From Paracoccus hibiscisoli (GTDB taxonomy: Bacteria; Pseudomonadota; Alphaproteobacteria; Rhodobacterales; Rhodobacteraceae): a DNA stretch of 64,000 nucleotides. The DNA is taken from positions 124,001 through 188,000 of the forward strand of contig NZ_SUNH01000006.1 in the NCBI RefSeq assembly GCF_005048265.1, in the 5' to 3' direction. Positions 46,093 to 55,555 of this stretch are shown here, one piece after another. The notes beneath the pieces were generated by a model. That model was not told the origin of the DNA, searched no databases, and worked only from the letters and a program-made list of their open reading frames with translations. A program made the position numbers and the translations under genes. Each line of letters begins with the position of its first letter. The first letter of the stretch is position 1.

Positions 46093-47197
46093 GCGCCACA
46101 CCGACCAGCCCCGGCGCGCGCCAGCCCCAACCCGCCGCCAGCGCCAGCCCGGCCAGGAACGGCCCCAGGGCATTGGCCGCGTTGAAGGCCGCATGGTTCA
46201 TCGCCGCCGCCATGTTCTGCGCCGACCCCGCCACGTCCATCAGCCGCGTCTGCAGCGGAATGACCAGCCCCGCCCCCGCCGCGATCAGGAAGGACGACAC
46301 CACCATCAACGGCCAGCTGCCCACGACCAGCGCGGCAAAGCCCTGGGTCGCTGCCATCGCCGCCAGGCTGACATAGGCGGCGCGGTCGATGCCCAGGATC
46401 TCGGTCAGGCGGCCCGCGCCCCAGGTGCCCAGGGTGCCACCCACGCCAAAGGCCGCCAGCGTCAGCGGAATGACGTATCCCGGTGCCTGGGTCGTGGCCA
46501 GGATCGCGGCCGTCAGAAAGGCATAGACCGCGAACAGCCCGCCGAACCCGATGGCCCCCACGGCCAGCACCCACAGCACGCGCGGATTGCGCAGCGCGGC
46601 CAGCTCGTCCCAGGGGCGGGCGTCGGGGTTGCCGCCCACGCGGGGCGCCACGCGCAGGATCAACCAGGCCGAGACCAGCGCGATCACGCCGGGCAGCGCA
46701 AAGCCCCACCGCCAGCCGATCGCCTGACCCATCCAGCCCGCCAGCGGCACGCCGAAGATATTCGCCACCGTCAGCCCCAGCAGCACCCGCGCCGCCCCCC
46801 GCGCCCGTTGCCCCACGGGCAGCGCGTCGGCGGCATACAGCATCGCGACCCCCAGGAACCCGCCATGCGGCAGGCCCGCCAGGAACCGCATGCCCGTCAG
46901 CGTGGCCAGCCCCGGCATGACCGCCGCCGCCAGGTTCACCACGCCATAGAAGGCCATCAGCGCCGCCAGATAGCGCCGCCGCGGCAGCCGCGCGCCCAGC
47001 ATGGCAGTGATCGGCGCGCCGACCACGACGCCCAAGGCATAGGCGCTGATGACATGGCCCGCCTGCGGTTCGCTAAGCATCAGGTCGGCGGCGAAATAGG
47101 GCAGCAACCCCATGGCCGCGAATTCGGACGTGCCGATCGCAAAGGCACCAAGCGCCAGCGCCAGGATGGCGGCGCGATAGTCGGGGGAGGAGGTCAT
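45995..47197 (-). CDS. MFS transporter (arabinose efflux/AraJ-like DHA1 type)
   Basis: 400 residues with twelve membrane helices. ALALGAFAIGTSEFAAMGLLPYFAADL and SAYALGVVVGAPITAMLGARLPRRRYLAALM match the DHA1 exporter group (AraJ, YdhP, CmlA-like). The ATG at 47197 is chosen because AGGA lies upstream; an in-frame GTG at 47215 is an alternative. Probably exports a sugar, drug or metabolite. A perfect palindrome lies about 80 bp upstream. Ends within the convergent DUF599 gene. Confidence 0.85.
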   Translation of the reverse strand: MTSSPDYRAAILALALGAFAIGTSEFAAMGLLPYFAADLMLSEPQAGHVISAYALGVVVGAPITAMLGARLPRRRYLAALMAFYGVVNLAAAVMPGLATLTGMRFLAGLPHGGFLGVAMLYAADALPVGQRARGAARVLLGLTVANIFGVPLAGWMGQAIGWRWGFALPGVIALVSAWLILRVAPRVGGNPDARPWDELAALRNPRVLWVLAVGAIGFGGLFAVYAFLTAAILATTQAPGYVIPLTLAAFGVGGTLGTWGAGRLTEILGIDRAAYVSLAAMAATQGFAALVVGSWPLMVVSSFLIAAGAGLVIPLQTRLMDVAGSAQNMAAAMNHAAFNAANALGPFLAGLALAAGWGWRAPGLVGVALTAAGAVVLTIAIRQDRKARRRTERAAAATAG

Positions 47198-47275
47198 GAG
47201 GGCGTTCCTGGGCACGGGATGTTAGCCCTCACACCAGCTTGGGCGCCGATTGGCAAGCCCCGCGCGGACAGGTCA

Positions 47276-47296
47276 GCCTTGCATCACGTGCAAGGC
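47276..47296. promoter_or_regulatory. Palindrome upstream of the MFS gene
   Basis: GCCTTGCA (47276-47283), TCACG, TGCAAGGC (47289-47296): perfect 8-bp arms, containing CACGTG. It lies directly after the stop of the small membrane protein gene and about 80 bp before the MFS start, so it could be an operator for the latter or a hairpin ending the former. No T tract. Confidence 0.4.
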
Positions 47297-47297
47297 G

Positions 47298-47696
47298 TCA
47301 CAGCAGTCCGCGTTGCAGCGCGATCCAGACCGCCAGCGCGCCCACCACCATCAGCCCGAAGGCCACCGAGGCCGCGAAACTGACCGCCCGGCCCTGCCAG
47401 CGCGTGATCTCGCCCAACGGGCGCAGATGGGCGGCCAGGGCGGCGTGATCGCGGGCCAGCGCCTCCACCGGCAGCTGTCGGGCAACCCGGGGCTGGGCCG
47501 CCATCTGGTCGGCGCGGGCCAGCCGCGCCGCACGACGGCGCAGCCGGGGCGGCAGCGCGGCACCACGCCGGCGCAGCATCTGGTCCAGCGGCGGACGCTC
47601 TCCGCGCCGCGCCCCGCCAAAGCGCGAGGCGATCAGCACGGCGATCTCATCCGCCATGACGGGAATGTCTTCGAAACTGTGGCCCCTGCGCTTCAT
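47298..47696 (-). CDS. Small membrane-anchored protein of unknown function
   Basis: 132 residues. N-terminal soluble part KRRGHSFEDIPVMADEIAVLIASRFGG, a basic, Arg-rich middle (LRRRGAALPPRLRRRAARLARADQ), and one C-terminal helix (AVSFAASVAFGLMVVGALAVWIAL). I do not recognise a named family. Divergent from the alpha/beta hydrolase gene with 54 bp between starts. The start is the first ATG of the coding-like portion; no strong ribosome-binding site. Confidence 0.6.
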   Translation of the reverse strand: MKRRGHSFEDIPVMADEIAVLIASRFGGARRGERPPLDQMLRRRGAALPPRLRRRAARLARADQMAAQPRVARQLPVEALARDHAALAAHLRPLGEITRWQGRAVSFAASVAFGLMVVGALAVWIALQRGLL

Positions 47697-47750
47697 CGCG
47701 GCAGGATAGACGGGATGGCAGCCGCGCGCCAGACGCCGTAAGCTGGGCGG

Positions 47751-48533
47751 ATGAAGCTGAATCACACCGTTACGGGGCCGGATGGCGCCCTTCCGATCCT
47801 TCTGGTTCACGGCCTGTACGGCCAGGGCCGCAACCTGGGCGCGCAGGCCCGCAGGCTGGCGCAGACGCGCCGGGTGGTCACGGTGGATCTGCGCAATCAC
47901 GGCGACAGCCCGCAGGATGACCGCGCCGACTATCCGGCGCTGGCCGATGATCTGGCGGACCTGATCGGCGATCTTGGCGGACGGGTCGATCTGGTGGGCC
48001 ATTCGATGGGGGGCAAGGCCGCGATGGTCCTGGCGCTGACCCGGCCCGACCTGGTGCGCCGCCTGGTCGTCATGGACATCGCGCCGCTGGCCTATGCGCA
48101 TGACCAGACCCGCTATATCGACGCGATGGAGGCGCTGGACCTGTCCCTTGTCACGCGCCGCAGCCAGGCCGACACGGCGCTGTCCGCGCAGGTGGGCGAT
48201 GCGGGCATCCGCGCCTTTCTGCTGCAGAACCTGGACCTGAAGGCCAGCCCCCCGGCGTGGAAGCTGAACCTGAGCGCCCTGCGGGCCGCCATGCCGCAGA
48301 TCGTGGGCTGGCCCGACGACATGCCTGCGGGCCGGTTCGCGGGCAAGGTCATGGCCCTGCGCGGCGCCCGGTCCGATTACGTCGATGAGGCCGGAGAGGC
48401 GGCGCTGCGCGCGCATTTCCCGCAGGTCCGCATCGTAACGCTGAAGGATGCCGGCCACTGGCTGCATGCCGACGCCCCCGAGGCCGTGGCAGAGACGCTG
48501 GCAGCGTTTCTGGGCGACGGTCAGGGCGACTAG
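47751..48533 (+). CDS. Alpha/beta hydrolase, YbfF-like esterase
   Basis: 260 residues. Oxyanion segment LLVHGLYGQGRNLGAQAR, nucleophile elbow DLVGHSMGGKAAM, catalytic His in DAGHWLHADAPEAVAE and an Asp in ALRGARSDYVD. Close to YbfF/EPHX-like short-chain acyl esterases. Cytoplasmic, with no signal peptide. Its stop lies in a CTAG shared with the convergent lipoprotein gene. Confidence 0.88.
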   Translation: MKLNHTVTGPDGALPILLVHGLYGQGRNLGAQARRLAQTRRVVTVDLRNHGDSPQDDRADYPALADDLADLIGDLGGRVDLVGHSMGGKAAMVLALTRPDLVRRLVVMDIAPLAYAHDQTRYIDAMEALDLSLVTRRSQADTALSAQVGDAGIRAFLLQNLDLKASPPAWKLNLSALRAAMPQIVGWPDDMPAGRFAGKVMALRGARSDYVDEAGEAALRAHFPQVRIVTLKDAGHWLHADAPEAVAETLAAFLGDGQGD

Positions 48534-48847
48534 GTTGGACAACGCAGCATCACCACCGCGACGGCCGAGCCCGCCCCGCCCAAGGGTCGCAGGCTGTTGG
48601 GAATGGGCACGCATCCCGACGCCTGCTGCGCCGCGCGCATCATGCGGTCGGCCACCGCCCCGTGACCTGCCCGCGTGACATAGTCCAGCCGGATCACCTG
48701 CGCGTCGGTGGCGCGGACATGCACGGCAAAGCGCATCCCGTCGACCGCCACATCCTGGCGCGGCGTGCCCAGAAAGCCGGGCGACGGCGTGGCGCACCCC
48801 GTCAGGGTCGCGATCAGGGCAAGCAGAATCAGGACGGGCCGCATCAT
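48530..48847 (-). CDS. Small lipoprotein, unknown function
   Basis: 105 residues: MMRPVLILLALIATLTGC, a signal peptide with lipobox L-T-G-C (lipidated Cys18), followed by ATPSPGFLGTPRQDVAVDGMRFAVHVRATDAQVIRLDYVTRAG. Asp is absent at the +2 position (Cys-Ala-Thr), so Lol sorting to the outer membrane is expected. Family not recognised. Lies just downstream (35 bp) of zapA and may be read from the same transcript; its stop overlaps the hydrolase stop. Confidence 0.72.
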   Translation of the reverse strand: MMRPVLILLALIATLTGCATPSPGFLGTPRQDVAVDGMRFAVHVRATDAQVIRLDYVTRAGHGAVADRMMRAAQQASGCVPIPNSLRPLGGAGSAVAVVMLRCPT

Positions 48848-48881
48848 CCGACCATCATGGCCGCACCGGGTTAACGGCGGG

Positions 48882-49244
48882 TTAAGGCTGGCGCTGCTCC
48901 TCCAGCCGGTCGGCCAGCGATTCGGCGCGGGCGGCCAGTTCGGCCATCGCCTCGCGCAGGTCGGCGGGGATGACGGGCACCTCGACGCGGGGCGGGTTCT
49001 GCTGCAGCCGCGCGACCTGACGTTCGGCCTTTTCGGCGCGCTCCTCCAGCGTGGCAAAGCGGTCGGCCAGCATCAGCCCGGCCAGCAGCAGCAGGCGCGG
49101 CTCGGGGACGCGGCCGGCCTGCTCCAGGATCTGGCGGGCCTCGCCGTCCAGAATCTGGGCGGCGCGCTGCAGCAGGCGTTCTTCGCCATCGGCGGCGCCG
49201 ACGCGGTATTCCTTGTGTCCGATGGTGAATTCGACCTCGGCCAT
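48882..49244 (-). CDS. zapA: Cell division protein ZapA-like
   Basis: 120 residues: AEVEFTIGHKEYRVGAADGEERLLQRAAQILDGEARQILEQ, then LLLLAGLMLADRFATLEERAEKAERQVARLQQ forming a coiled coil. This is the ZapA fold, which bundles FtsZ filaments at the division site. Directly downstream (1 bp) of a small coiled-coil gene, as in Caulobacter zauP-zapA. A C-terminal helical tail with repeated Ala/Glu continues the coiled coil. Confidence 0.85.
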   Translation of the reverse strand: MAEVEFTIGHKEYRVGAADGEERLLQRAAQILDGEARQILEQAGRVPEPRLLLLAGLMLADRFATLEERAEKAERQVARLQQNPPRVEVPVIPADLREAMAELAARAESLADRLEEQRQP

Positions 49245-49245
49245 G

Positions 49246-49707
49246 TCAGCGGTCCTCGTGATTGTCGGAGGCGTCCGGCCCGGGCAGCGGCTGGTCGATG
49301 GCCGCAGGCTCCTCGGCCAGAAGACGCTCCAGTTCGGTCATGATCTCGCTCATTTGCGCCATCTCGGCGGCGCGGGCGGCGCGCAGGGCCGACAGCTCGG
49401 CCTCCAGCGCGGCGCGGGACTCGTCCGGGCCGATGCCACCCGTGGCCTGCGCATCCAGCAGATCGCGATTGGCGGCGATCAGCGCCTCGTTGGCCTCGGC
49501 CAGGCGGGCGGACTGCTCGGCTGCGGCGTCCAGGCGGGCCTGCAGATCGGCCAGCGCGCTGGCGTCCGGGGCCGTGTCGTCATGCGGGACCGGGGGTTCG
49601 GTTGCGGCCTCCGCCGGGGCGGCGGGTCGCACGCCCAGATCCAGCAGCTGGTCCATGCGGTCAAGCGCGGCGCTGAGGCGGCGTTCGCTGGCGGTGATGT
49701 CGCTCAT
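49246..49707 (-). CDS. Coiled-coil protein upstream of zapA (ZauP-like)
   Basis: 153 residues, very Ala/Glu/Asp-rich, with a long predicted coiled coil (DASALADLQARLDAAAEQSARLAEANEALIAANRDLLDAQ and SRAALEAELSALRAARAAEMAQMSEIMTELERLL). The AAGGA site supports the start MSDITASERRLSAALDRMDQLLDLG. Position immediately before zapA, size and coiled coil match ZauP of Caulobacter, which works with ZapA to tighten the Z-ring; sequence similarity itself was not tested. Confidence 0.65.
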   Translation of the reverse strand: MSDITASERRLSAALDRMDQLLDLGVRPAAPAEAATEPPVPHDDTAPDASALADLQARLDAAAEQSARLAEANEALIAANRDLLDAQATGGIGPDESRAALEAELSALRAARAAEMAQMSEIMTELERLLAEEPAAIDQPLPGPDASDNHEDR

Positions 49708-49766
49708 CGGCGCGGTCCTTTGATGGCCTGTCACGGCGTTTTCGCATTGCAGGACCGGCAAGGCAA

Positions 49767-49792
49767 GAACGGGCGGGAAAACCCGCCCGTTC
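49767..49792 (-). terminator. Terminator of the BCCT transporter gene
   Basis: GAACGGGCGGG and CCCGCCCGTTC, perfect 11-bp stem with a four-base loop, 12 bp after the BCCT stop on the minus strand, followed by TTGCC. It separates the transporter from zauP-zapA downstream. Confidence 0.65.
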
Positions 49793-49803
49793 GCGTGCAA
49801 GGC

Positions 49804-51564
49804 TCAGCGCAGCTCGCGCCGTTCGGCCATCAGGCCGACGACCAGGGCATAGCACGCCCCCAGCAGCACGATGGCAAAGGGCAGGCCCGTCGACACGGCC
49901 ATCGCCTGCAGCGCGACCAGACCGCCGCCCAGCAGCAGGGCGATCGCGACCGCCCCCTCGATGGCGACCCAGAAGATGCGCTGCGGGACGGGGGCGTTGA
50001 TCTTGCCGCCCGCGGCGATCGTGTCGATCACCAGCGACCCCGAATCCGAGGAGGTGATGAAGAACACGATGACCAGCACGATCCCCACGAAGGAGGTGAT
50101 CTGCGACAGCGGCAGCTGGGCCAGCATCTCGAACAGCTCCAACTCCAGCGGCGCGTCCAGGATGCCCGAGAAGCCCGCCACCGTCATGTCGATCGCCGTG
50201 CCGCCCAGTGCGGTCATCCACAGGATCGAGATCAGCGACGGCACGATCAGCACCGCGATCAGGAACTGGCGCACGGTCCGACCGCGCGACACGCGGGCGA
50301 TGAACATGCCCACGAAGGGCGACCAGCTGATCCACCACGCCCAATAGAACGCCGTCCAGCCTTGGCGGAAGTTGTCGTCATCGCGCCCGAACGGGTTCGA
50401 CAGCGGCACGATCTCGGTGACATAGGCGCCCAGATTGCCGAAGAACCCGGACAGGATGACCACGGTCGGGCCGACCAGGATCACGAAGACCAGAAGCAGG
50501 ATGGCCAGGATCATGTTCAGCTCGGACAGGCGCTTGACGCCCTTTTCGACGCCCAGCACGACCGAACAGCCTGCGACCAGCGTGATCAGCACGATCAGGA
50601 TGACCTTGGTCATGTCGGTATTGGCAAAGCCGAACAGGTAGGACAGACCCGCCGTCGCCTGTTCGGCGCCAAGACCCAGGGAGGTCGCCAGACCGAAGAT
50701 GGTCGCCAGCACCGCCAGGATGTCGATGACATGGCCCGGCCAGCCCCAGATGCGTTCCCCGAAGATCGGATAGAACACCGAGCGCAGCGTCAGCGGCAGC
50801 CCCTTGTTATAGGCGAAGAGGCCCAGGGCCAGCGCCACGACCGCATAGATCGCCCAAGGGTGCAGGCCCCAGTGGAAGATGGTCGCGGCCATCCCCAGAC
50901 GGCGCGCGGCCTCGGGGTCGTCCAGCGCGCCGCCCAGGGGCGCCCAATCGGTGCGGATGCCGCCCTCCTGCGCGGTGCCGGCCAGCGCGGCCTCGAAATG
51001 GCCCAGGGGTTCGCTGACGCCATAGAACATCAGCCCGATCCCCATGCCCGCCGCAAACAGCATCGCGAACCAGCCGGTCAGGCTGAAATCGGGCGTGGCA
51101 TCGGGACCGCCCAAGCGGACCTGGCCAAGCGGCGACACGATCAGCGCCAGGCACAGCAGCACGAAGACATTGCCGGCCAGCATGAAGAACCAATCCAGAT
51201 TGCCCGTCAGCGTGTCGCGCACGCCGCCGAAGAACGGCTCCAGCTGGCTGGGAAACAGCAGCGTGACGACCGTAAAGATCACCACCGCCGCGGCCGAGAT
51301 GCCAAAGACCGGGTTGTGCACGTCAAAGGCAAAGGGCGCGCGGCCTTCGATGTTGTCCTGACCGATGGAATAATCGGTCTCGATGATCTCGGTCGGGCCT
51401 TCGGGTTCGGGCAGCGGCTCGACCCCGGGTTCCGGCGTGGGCACGGGGGGCGGCGCCTTGGGTTTGAGCGGGGGATAGCGGCCGGTCAGCGCGTCGCGTT
51501 CGCGCGTGCGGTCGCGGTTTGGGGGGGTGCCCGGCGTGCCGGGGCCTTTCGGTGGCTGTGACAT
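49804..51564 (-). CDS. BCCT family betaine/carnitine/choline transporter
   Basis: 586 residues with twelve membrane helices. BCCT signatures: FAAGMGIGLMFYGVSEPLGHF, HWGLHPWAIYAVVALALGLFAYNKGLPLTLRS, GWPGHVIDILAVLATIFGLATSLGLG, AFYWAWWISWSPFVGMFIARVSRGRTVRQF and ITSSDSGSLVIDT. It imports quaternary-ammonium osmolytes by Na+ or H+ symport. The N-terminal 62 residues are cytoplasmic and Pro-rich (PPLKPKAPPPVPTPEP, EPLPEPEGPTEIIETDYSIG), unusual for the family. AAAGGGA ribosome-binding site. Confidence 0.92.
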   Translation of the reverse strand: MSQPPKGPGTPGTPPNRDRTRERDALTGRYPPLKPKAPPPVPTPEPGVEPLPEPEGPTEIIETDYSIGQDNIEGRAPFAFDVHNPVFGISAAAVVIFTVVTLLFPSQLEPFFGGVRDTLTGNLDWFFMLAGNVFVLLCLALIVSPLGQVRLGGPDATPDFSLTGWFAMLFAAGMGIGLMFYGVSEPLGHFEAALAGTAQEGGIRTDWAPLGGALDDPEAARRLGMAATIFHWGLHPWAIYAVVALALGLFAYNKGLPLTLRSVFYPIFGERIWGWPGHVIDILAVLATIFGLATSLGLGAEQATAGLSYLFGFANTDMTKVILIVLITLVAGCSVVLGVEKGVKRLSELNMILAILLLVFVILVGPTVVILSGFFGNLGAYVTEIVPLSNPFGRDDDNFRQGWTAFYWAWWISWSPFVGMFIARVSRGRTVRQFLIAVLIVPSLISILWMTALGGTAIDMTVAGFSGILDAPLELELFEMLAQLPLSQITSFVGIVLVIVFFITSSDSGSLVIDTIAAGGKINAPVPQRIFWVAIEGAVAIALLLGGGLVALQAMAVSTGLPFAIVLLGACYALVVGLMAERRELR

Positions 51565-51643
51565 CTGTCCCTTTCAAATTGCGTCTCGATCGGGTGGCAG
51601 GTCCTGGGACCCTTGGCGGAGATCCGCCGCGGAAGGTTTTCTC

Positions 51644-51663
51644 TTCTCACATTCCGGTGAGAA
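51644..51663. promoter_or_regulatory. Dyad in the BCCT-hisB intergenic region
   Basis: TTCTCAC (51644-51650), six bases, GTGAGAA (51657-51663). It lies 80 bp upstream of the BCCT gene and 55 bp upstream of the hisB -35, a position expected of an operator for the transporter gene. A second dyad GGCGGA-GA-TCCGCC is at 51615-51628. Confidence 0.4.
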
Positions 51664-51717
51664 AGGCCACCGGGGGCCGATTTGTTCCCCCTGATCGGCG
51701 CATCGGCAGGGACCATC

Positions 51718-51746
51718 TTGGCGGACCCGTCGCGCGCGCCTATAAG
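51718..51746 (+). promoter_or_regulatory. hisB promoter
   Basis: TTGGCG (51718-51723), a 17-bp spacer and TATAAG (51741-51746), followed by AGGAAGGA and the hisB ATG 24 bp downstream of the -10. Good sigma-70-type elements. Confidence 0.6.
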
Positions 51747-51770
51747 GCCGCCTGACAGGAAGGACACCCC

Positions 51771-52358
51771 ATGCGCCAGGCGACCATCACCCGCAAGACT
51801 TCGGAAACCAGCATCGAGGTCACGCTGAACCTCGACGGCACCGGCGTCTATGACAACCGGACCGGCGTGGGATTCTTCGATCACATGCTGGACCAGCTGT
51901 CGCGCCATTCGCTGATCGACATGACCATCCGCGCGGATGGCGACCTGCATATCGACGACCACCACACGGTCGAGGACACGGGCATCGCCATCGGCCAGGC
52001 CCTGGTCGCGGCCCTGGGCGACAAGACGGGCATCCGCCGCTATGGCAGCTTTCTGCTGGCGATGGACGACACCCAGGTCCGCTGCGCGCTGGATCTGTCG
52101 GCGCGGCCCTATCTGGTGTGGAACGTCGATTTCCCGTCGGAAAAGATCGGCACCTTCGACACCGAACTGGTGCGCGAATTCTTTCAGGCCCTGTCGACGC
52201 ATGGCGGCATCACTCTGCATGTGGACCGCATCCACGGGCTGAACAGCCACCACATCGCCGAAGCCGCGTTCAAATCCGTGGCCCGCGCGCTGCGCGAGGC
52301 GGTGGAACCCGACCCGCGCATGGCGGGCGTTCTGCCCTCGACCAAGGGCGCCTTGTGA
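51771..52358 (+). CDS. hisB: Imidazoleglycerol-phosphate dehydratase
   Basis: 195 residues, the monofunctional HisB length. Two half-repeats each with the metal-binding HxxxE/HH motifs: [37 protein letters not shown] and [22 protein letters not shown]. Catalyses the dehydration step of histidine synthesis. The stop overlaps hisH (TGATG). No phosphatase domain is fused, as usual outside enterics. Confidence 0.96.
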   Translation: MRQATITRKTSETSIEVTLNLDGTGVYDNRTGVGFFDHMLDQLSRHSLIDMTIRADGDLHIDDHHTVEDTGIAIGQALVAALGDKTGIRRYGSFLLAMDDTQVRCALDLSARPYLVWNVDFPSEKIGTFDTELVREFFQALSTHGGITLHVDRIHGLNSHHIAEAAFKSVARALREAVEPDPRMAGVLPSTKGAL

Positions 52359-52987
52359 TGCGGGTCGCGCTGGTCGATTACGACAGCGGCAACCTGCATT
52401 CGGCCGAAAAGGCGTTCCAGCTGATGGGCCGCGATGCGGGCGCCGAGGTGATCGTGACCGCCGACCCCGAGGTCGCCGCCCGCGCCGACCGCATCGTGCT
52501 GCCCGGAGACGGGGCGTTCCCGGCCTGCCGCACGGCCCTGGGCGAGGTGGACGGCATGGCCGAGGCCATACAGCAGGCCGTCCTGACCCGCGGCGTGCCC
52601 TTCATGGGCATCTGCGTCGGCATGCAGATGCTGGCCACCACCGGACACGAATACCGTCAGACCCCCGGCCTGGACTGGATCGGCGGCGAAATCCAGGCCA
52701 TCGCCGCCCCCGGCCTCAAGGTGCCGCATATGGGCTGGAACGACCTGGTCATCGACCACCCCCACCCCGTGCTGGAGGGGATCACGACCGGGGACCACGC
52801 CTATTTCGTCCACAGCTGGCAGTTCCAGGTGACCGACCCCGCGCATCTGCTGGCGCATGTCGACTACGGCGGCCCGGTGACGGCGGTGGTCGGGCGCGAC
52901 AACATCATCGGCACCCAGTTCCACCCCGAGAAATCGCAAGGCGTCGGCCTGCGTCTGATCGCGAACTTCCTGCGCTGGAACCCCTGA
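52358..52987 (+). CDS. hisH: Imidazole glycerol phosphate synthase, glutaminase subunit
   Basis: 209 residues. Class I glutamine amidotransferase: [13 protein letters not shown], nucleophile Cys in [14 protein letters not shown], and His/Glu in [23 protein letters not shown]. It supplies ammonia to HisF. The usual next genes hisA and hisF are missing from this position; adenine deaminase follows 61 bp downstream. Confidence 0.96.
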   Translation: MRVALVDYDSGNLHSAEKAFQLMGRDAGAEVIVTADPEVAARADRIVLPGDGAFPACRTALGEVDGMAEAIQQAVLTRGVPFMGICVGMQMLATTGHEYRQTPGLDWIGGEIQAIAAPGLKVPHMGWNDLVIDHPHPVLEGITTGDHAYFVHSWQFQVTDPAHLLAHVDYGGPVTAVVGRDNIIGTQFHPEKSQGVGLRLIANFLRWNP

Positions 52988-53048
52988 GCCGCCTCTGGAT
53001 TTCCTGCCGCCTTTGGGGTTTGGTGCCGCCAAGCAACAGGAGACGCCG

Positions 53049-54743
53049 ATGGATGATCTGGAACGCCGCATCGCCATGGCCCGCGGCGACGAACCCGCCG
53101 ACATCGTCCTGCGGGGCGGCCGGGTGTTCGACCTGATCACCGGCACGATGATGGTGGGCGACGTGGCCATTTGCGGCGACCGGATCGCGGGCATCGGCGA
53201 TTATGACGGCGCCCGCGTGATCGACGTGGCCGGGCTGGTCCTGGTTCCGGGCTTCATCGACACGCATCTGCATGTCGAAAGCAGCCTGGTCACGCCCCAT
53301 GAATTCGACCGCTGCGTGACGCCGCGCGGCGTCACCACCGCCATCTGCGACCCCCATGAGATCGCCAATGTCATCGGCCTGGACGGCATCCGCTGGTTCC
53401 AGCAGGCCTCGGAACAGCTGCTGATGGACCTGCGGGTCCAGCTGTCCTCCTGCGTGCCGTCGACCGAGATGGAGACATCGGGCGCGCGGATCGAGGCCGG
53501 GGATCTGGCGCAGGTCATGGGCCACCCCTCGGCCATCGGGCTGGCCGAGTTCATGAACTATCCCGGCATCATCCACCGCGATCCGGGCGCCATGGCCAAG
53601 CTGCGCCTGTTCGCGGGCGGCCATGTCGACGGGCATTGCCCGCAGCTGTCGGGCCGGGACCTGAACGCCTACATCGCCGCCGGCATCCGCACCGAGCACG
53701 AGGCGACCACAGCGGACGAGGCGCTGGAAAAGCTGCGCAAGGGCATGCGCGTGCTGATCCGCGAGGGGTCCGTCAGCAAGGATCTGGACGCCCTGCAACC
53801 GATCCTGACCGAGGCCACCAGCCCCTATCTGTGCCTGTGCACCGACGACCGCAACCCGCTGGATATCGCGGAACACGGGCACCTGGACTATATGATCCGC
53901 CGCCTGATCGCGCTTGGCACCGCGCCGCTGGCGGCCTATCGCGCCGCCTCGCTGTCGGCGGCCGAGGCATTCGGCCTGAAGGATCGCGGGTTGATCGCGC
54001 CGGGCCTGCGCGCCGATATCGTGGCCATCGACAGCCTGGAGGGCTGCCACGCGCAGCTGGTCCTGGCCGGGGGCCGGGTGGTGGATGACGCGGCCTTTGC
54101 TGCACGCGGGGCCATCGCCCCGGTGGCGCGCGCCTCGGTCAAGGCGCCCCGGGTCGCCGCGCAGGATTTCCGCTGCACCGGCAACCGGACCCAGACCCCG
54201 GTGATCGGCATCCTGGAAGGCAAGATCATCACCGAACACCTGACCGTCGACATCGCCCCGCAAGATGGCGACAAGCGCCCCGACCCGGCCCGCGACCTGA
54301 CCCGCATCGCGGTGATCGAGCGTCACGGCAAGAACGGCAACATCGCCACGGGGTTCGTGCGGGGGTTTGGGCTGGCGCGGGGGGCCATCGCCTCGACCGT
54401 GTGCCACGACCATCACAACATCGCGGTCGTGGGGGTCGATTACGACGACATGGCCCTGGCCGCCAACCGCCTGACCCAGATCGAGGGCGGATTCGTGGTG
54501 ACCCTGGACGGCCGGGTCCTGGCCGAACTGCCCCTGCCCGTCGCGGGCCTGATGAGCCTGGACCCCTTCGAGGCCGTGCGCGACCGGCTGATCGCGTTGC
54601 GAGAAGCCGCCCGCACCCTGGGCACGACACTGGAGGAGCCGTTCCTGCAGCTGGCGTTTCTGGCCCTGCCGGTCATCCCGGCGCTGAAAATCACCGATCG
54701 CGGCATGGTCGACGTCACCGCCTTCGAGATCATCGCCCCCTGA
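53049..54743 (+). CDS. ade: Adenine deaminase
   Basis: 564 residues. Amidohydrolase motifs: [21 protein letters not shown] (HxH), [36 protein letters not shown] and [18 protein letters not shown]. The C-terminal domain ([40 protein letters not shown]) is specific to adenine deaminases of the Ade type. Converts adenine to hypoxanthine in the cytoplasm, using a dinuclear metal centre. AGGAGA ribosome-binding site. Confidence 0.94.
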   Translation: MDDLERRIAMARGDEPADIVLRGGRVFDLITGTMMVGDVAICGDRIAGIGDYDGARVIDVAGLVLVPGFIDTHLHVESSLVTPHEFDRCVTPRGVTTAICDPHEIANVIGLDGIRWFQQASEQLLMDLRVQLSSCVPSTEMETSGARIEAGDLAQVMGHPSAIGLAEFMNYPGIIHRDPGAMAKLRLFAGGHVDGHCPQLSGRDLNAYIAAGIRTEHEATTADEALEKLRKGMRVLIREGSVSKDLDALQPILTEATSPYLCLCTDDRNPLDIAEHGHLDYMIRRLIALGTAPLAAYRAASLSAAEAFGLKDRGLIAPGLRADIVAIDSLEGCHAQLVLAGGRVVDDAAFAARGAIAPVARASVKAPRVAAQDFRCTGNRTQTPVIGILEGKIITEHLTVDIAPQDGDKRPDPARDLTRIAVIERHGKNGNIATGFVRGFGLARGAIASTVCHDHHNIAVVGVDYDDMALAANRLTQIEGGFVVTLDGRVLAELPLPVAGLMSLDPFEAVRDRLIALREAARTLGTTLEEPFLQLAFLALPVIPALKITDRGMVDVTAFEIIAP

Positions 54744-54760
54744 GATCAGGCCCCACGACC

Positions 54761-55348
54761 TCAGGCGCCGCGCACCCGCTCCACATGGGCGATGGCGGCG
54801 GCCACGGCGGCCTCAATGCTCAGCGCGCTGGTGTCCAGCACCACGGCGTCTTCGGCGGGGCGCAGCGGGGCCGCGGCGCGTTGGCTGTCGCGCAGGTCGC
54901 GTTCGCGCAGCTGGGCCAGCATCTCGTCGGGATCGGCGCCCAATTCGGCGGCGCGTCGGGCGGCGCGGACCGCGTCCGAGGCCACGACATACAGCTTGAC
55001 CGGCGCGTCGGGGCAGATCACCGTGCCGATGTCGCGCCCGTCCAGGACGGCGCCTGGTTCCTGTGCGGCAAAATGACGCTGGAACGCCACCAGGGCATCG
55101 CGAACCTCGGGGATGGCCGCGATGCGGCTGGCGGCCTGGCCCGCCTCGGCGCTGCGCAAGCCCTCGCGGGTCAGGTCGGCGGCGGTCAGCGTGCGCGCCG
55201 CGGCCACGGCGTCGCCGCCCTTGGCACCCGTCGCGCGATACAGCAGGCCCGTATCCAGGTGGTGAAAACCGAACCGATCGGCCAGGGCGCGGGCAATCGT
55301 GCCCTTTCCCGAGGCGGCAGGTCCGTCGATGGCGATGATGAAGGGCAT
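54761..55348 (-). CDS. cmk: Cytidylate kinase
   Basis: 195 residues, slightly short for the family (about 210-230). P-loop [47 protein letters not shown] and [29 protein letters not shown] are the CMP-binding and lid segments. Phosphorylates CMP/dCMP. Neither aroA nor rpsA, its usual neighbours, is adjacent in the window; the stop is 17 bp from the convergent adenine deaminase stop. The start is fixed by the P-loop; its ribosome-binding site is weak. Confidence 0.95.
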   Translation of the reverse strand: MPFIIAIDGPAASGKGTIARALADRFGFHHLDTGLLYRATGAKGGDAVAAARTLTAADLTREGLRSAEAGQAASRIAAIPEVRDALVAFQRHFAAQEPGAVLDGRDIGTVICPDAPVKLYVVASDAVRAARRAAELGADPDEMLAQLRERDLRDSQRAAAPLRPAEDAVVLDTSALSIEAAVAAAIAHVERVRGA

Positions 55349-55555
55349 GGCGGGGGCGACTTTGGGCAAGGGCGGTTCGGGCCCTGTTTCGCATGGCACG
55401 GCCCCAAAGGTCCAGCGCCCCAGCCCATCGCCGACGCCCAAAGGCGGACCCGATGCCGCGTCCGGGCGTTAGGACTGTTCCAGTTTCCCCCTTGGCAAAG
55501 ACCGCGGGGCACCATCCTATGCATCTTTATGCAATGATTTGAGTTCGTGATATAA

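Noticed and set aside
55349..55555. lux box upstream of the LuxR-type gene
   Set aside because: Only a partial TATGCA direct repeat is present; no 18-20 bp dyad of the lux-box kind.
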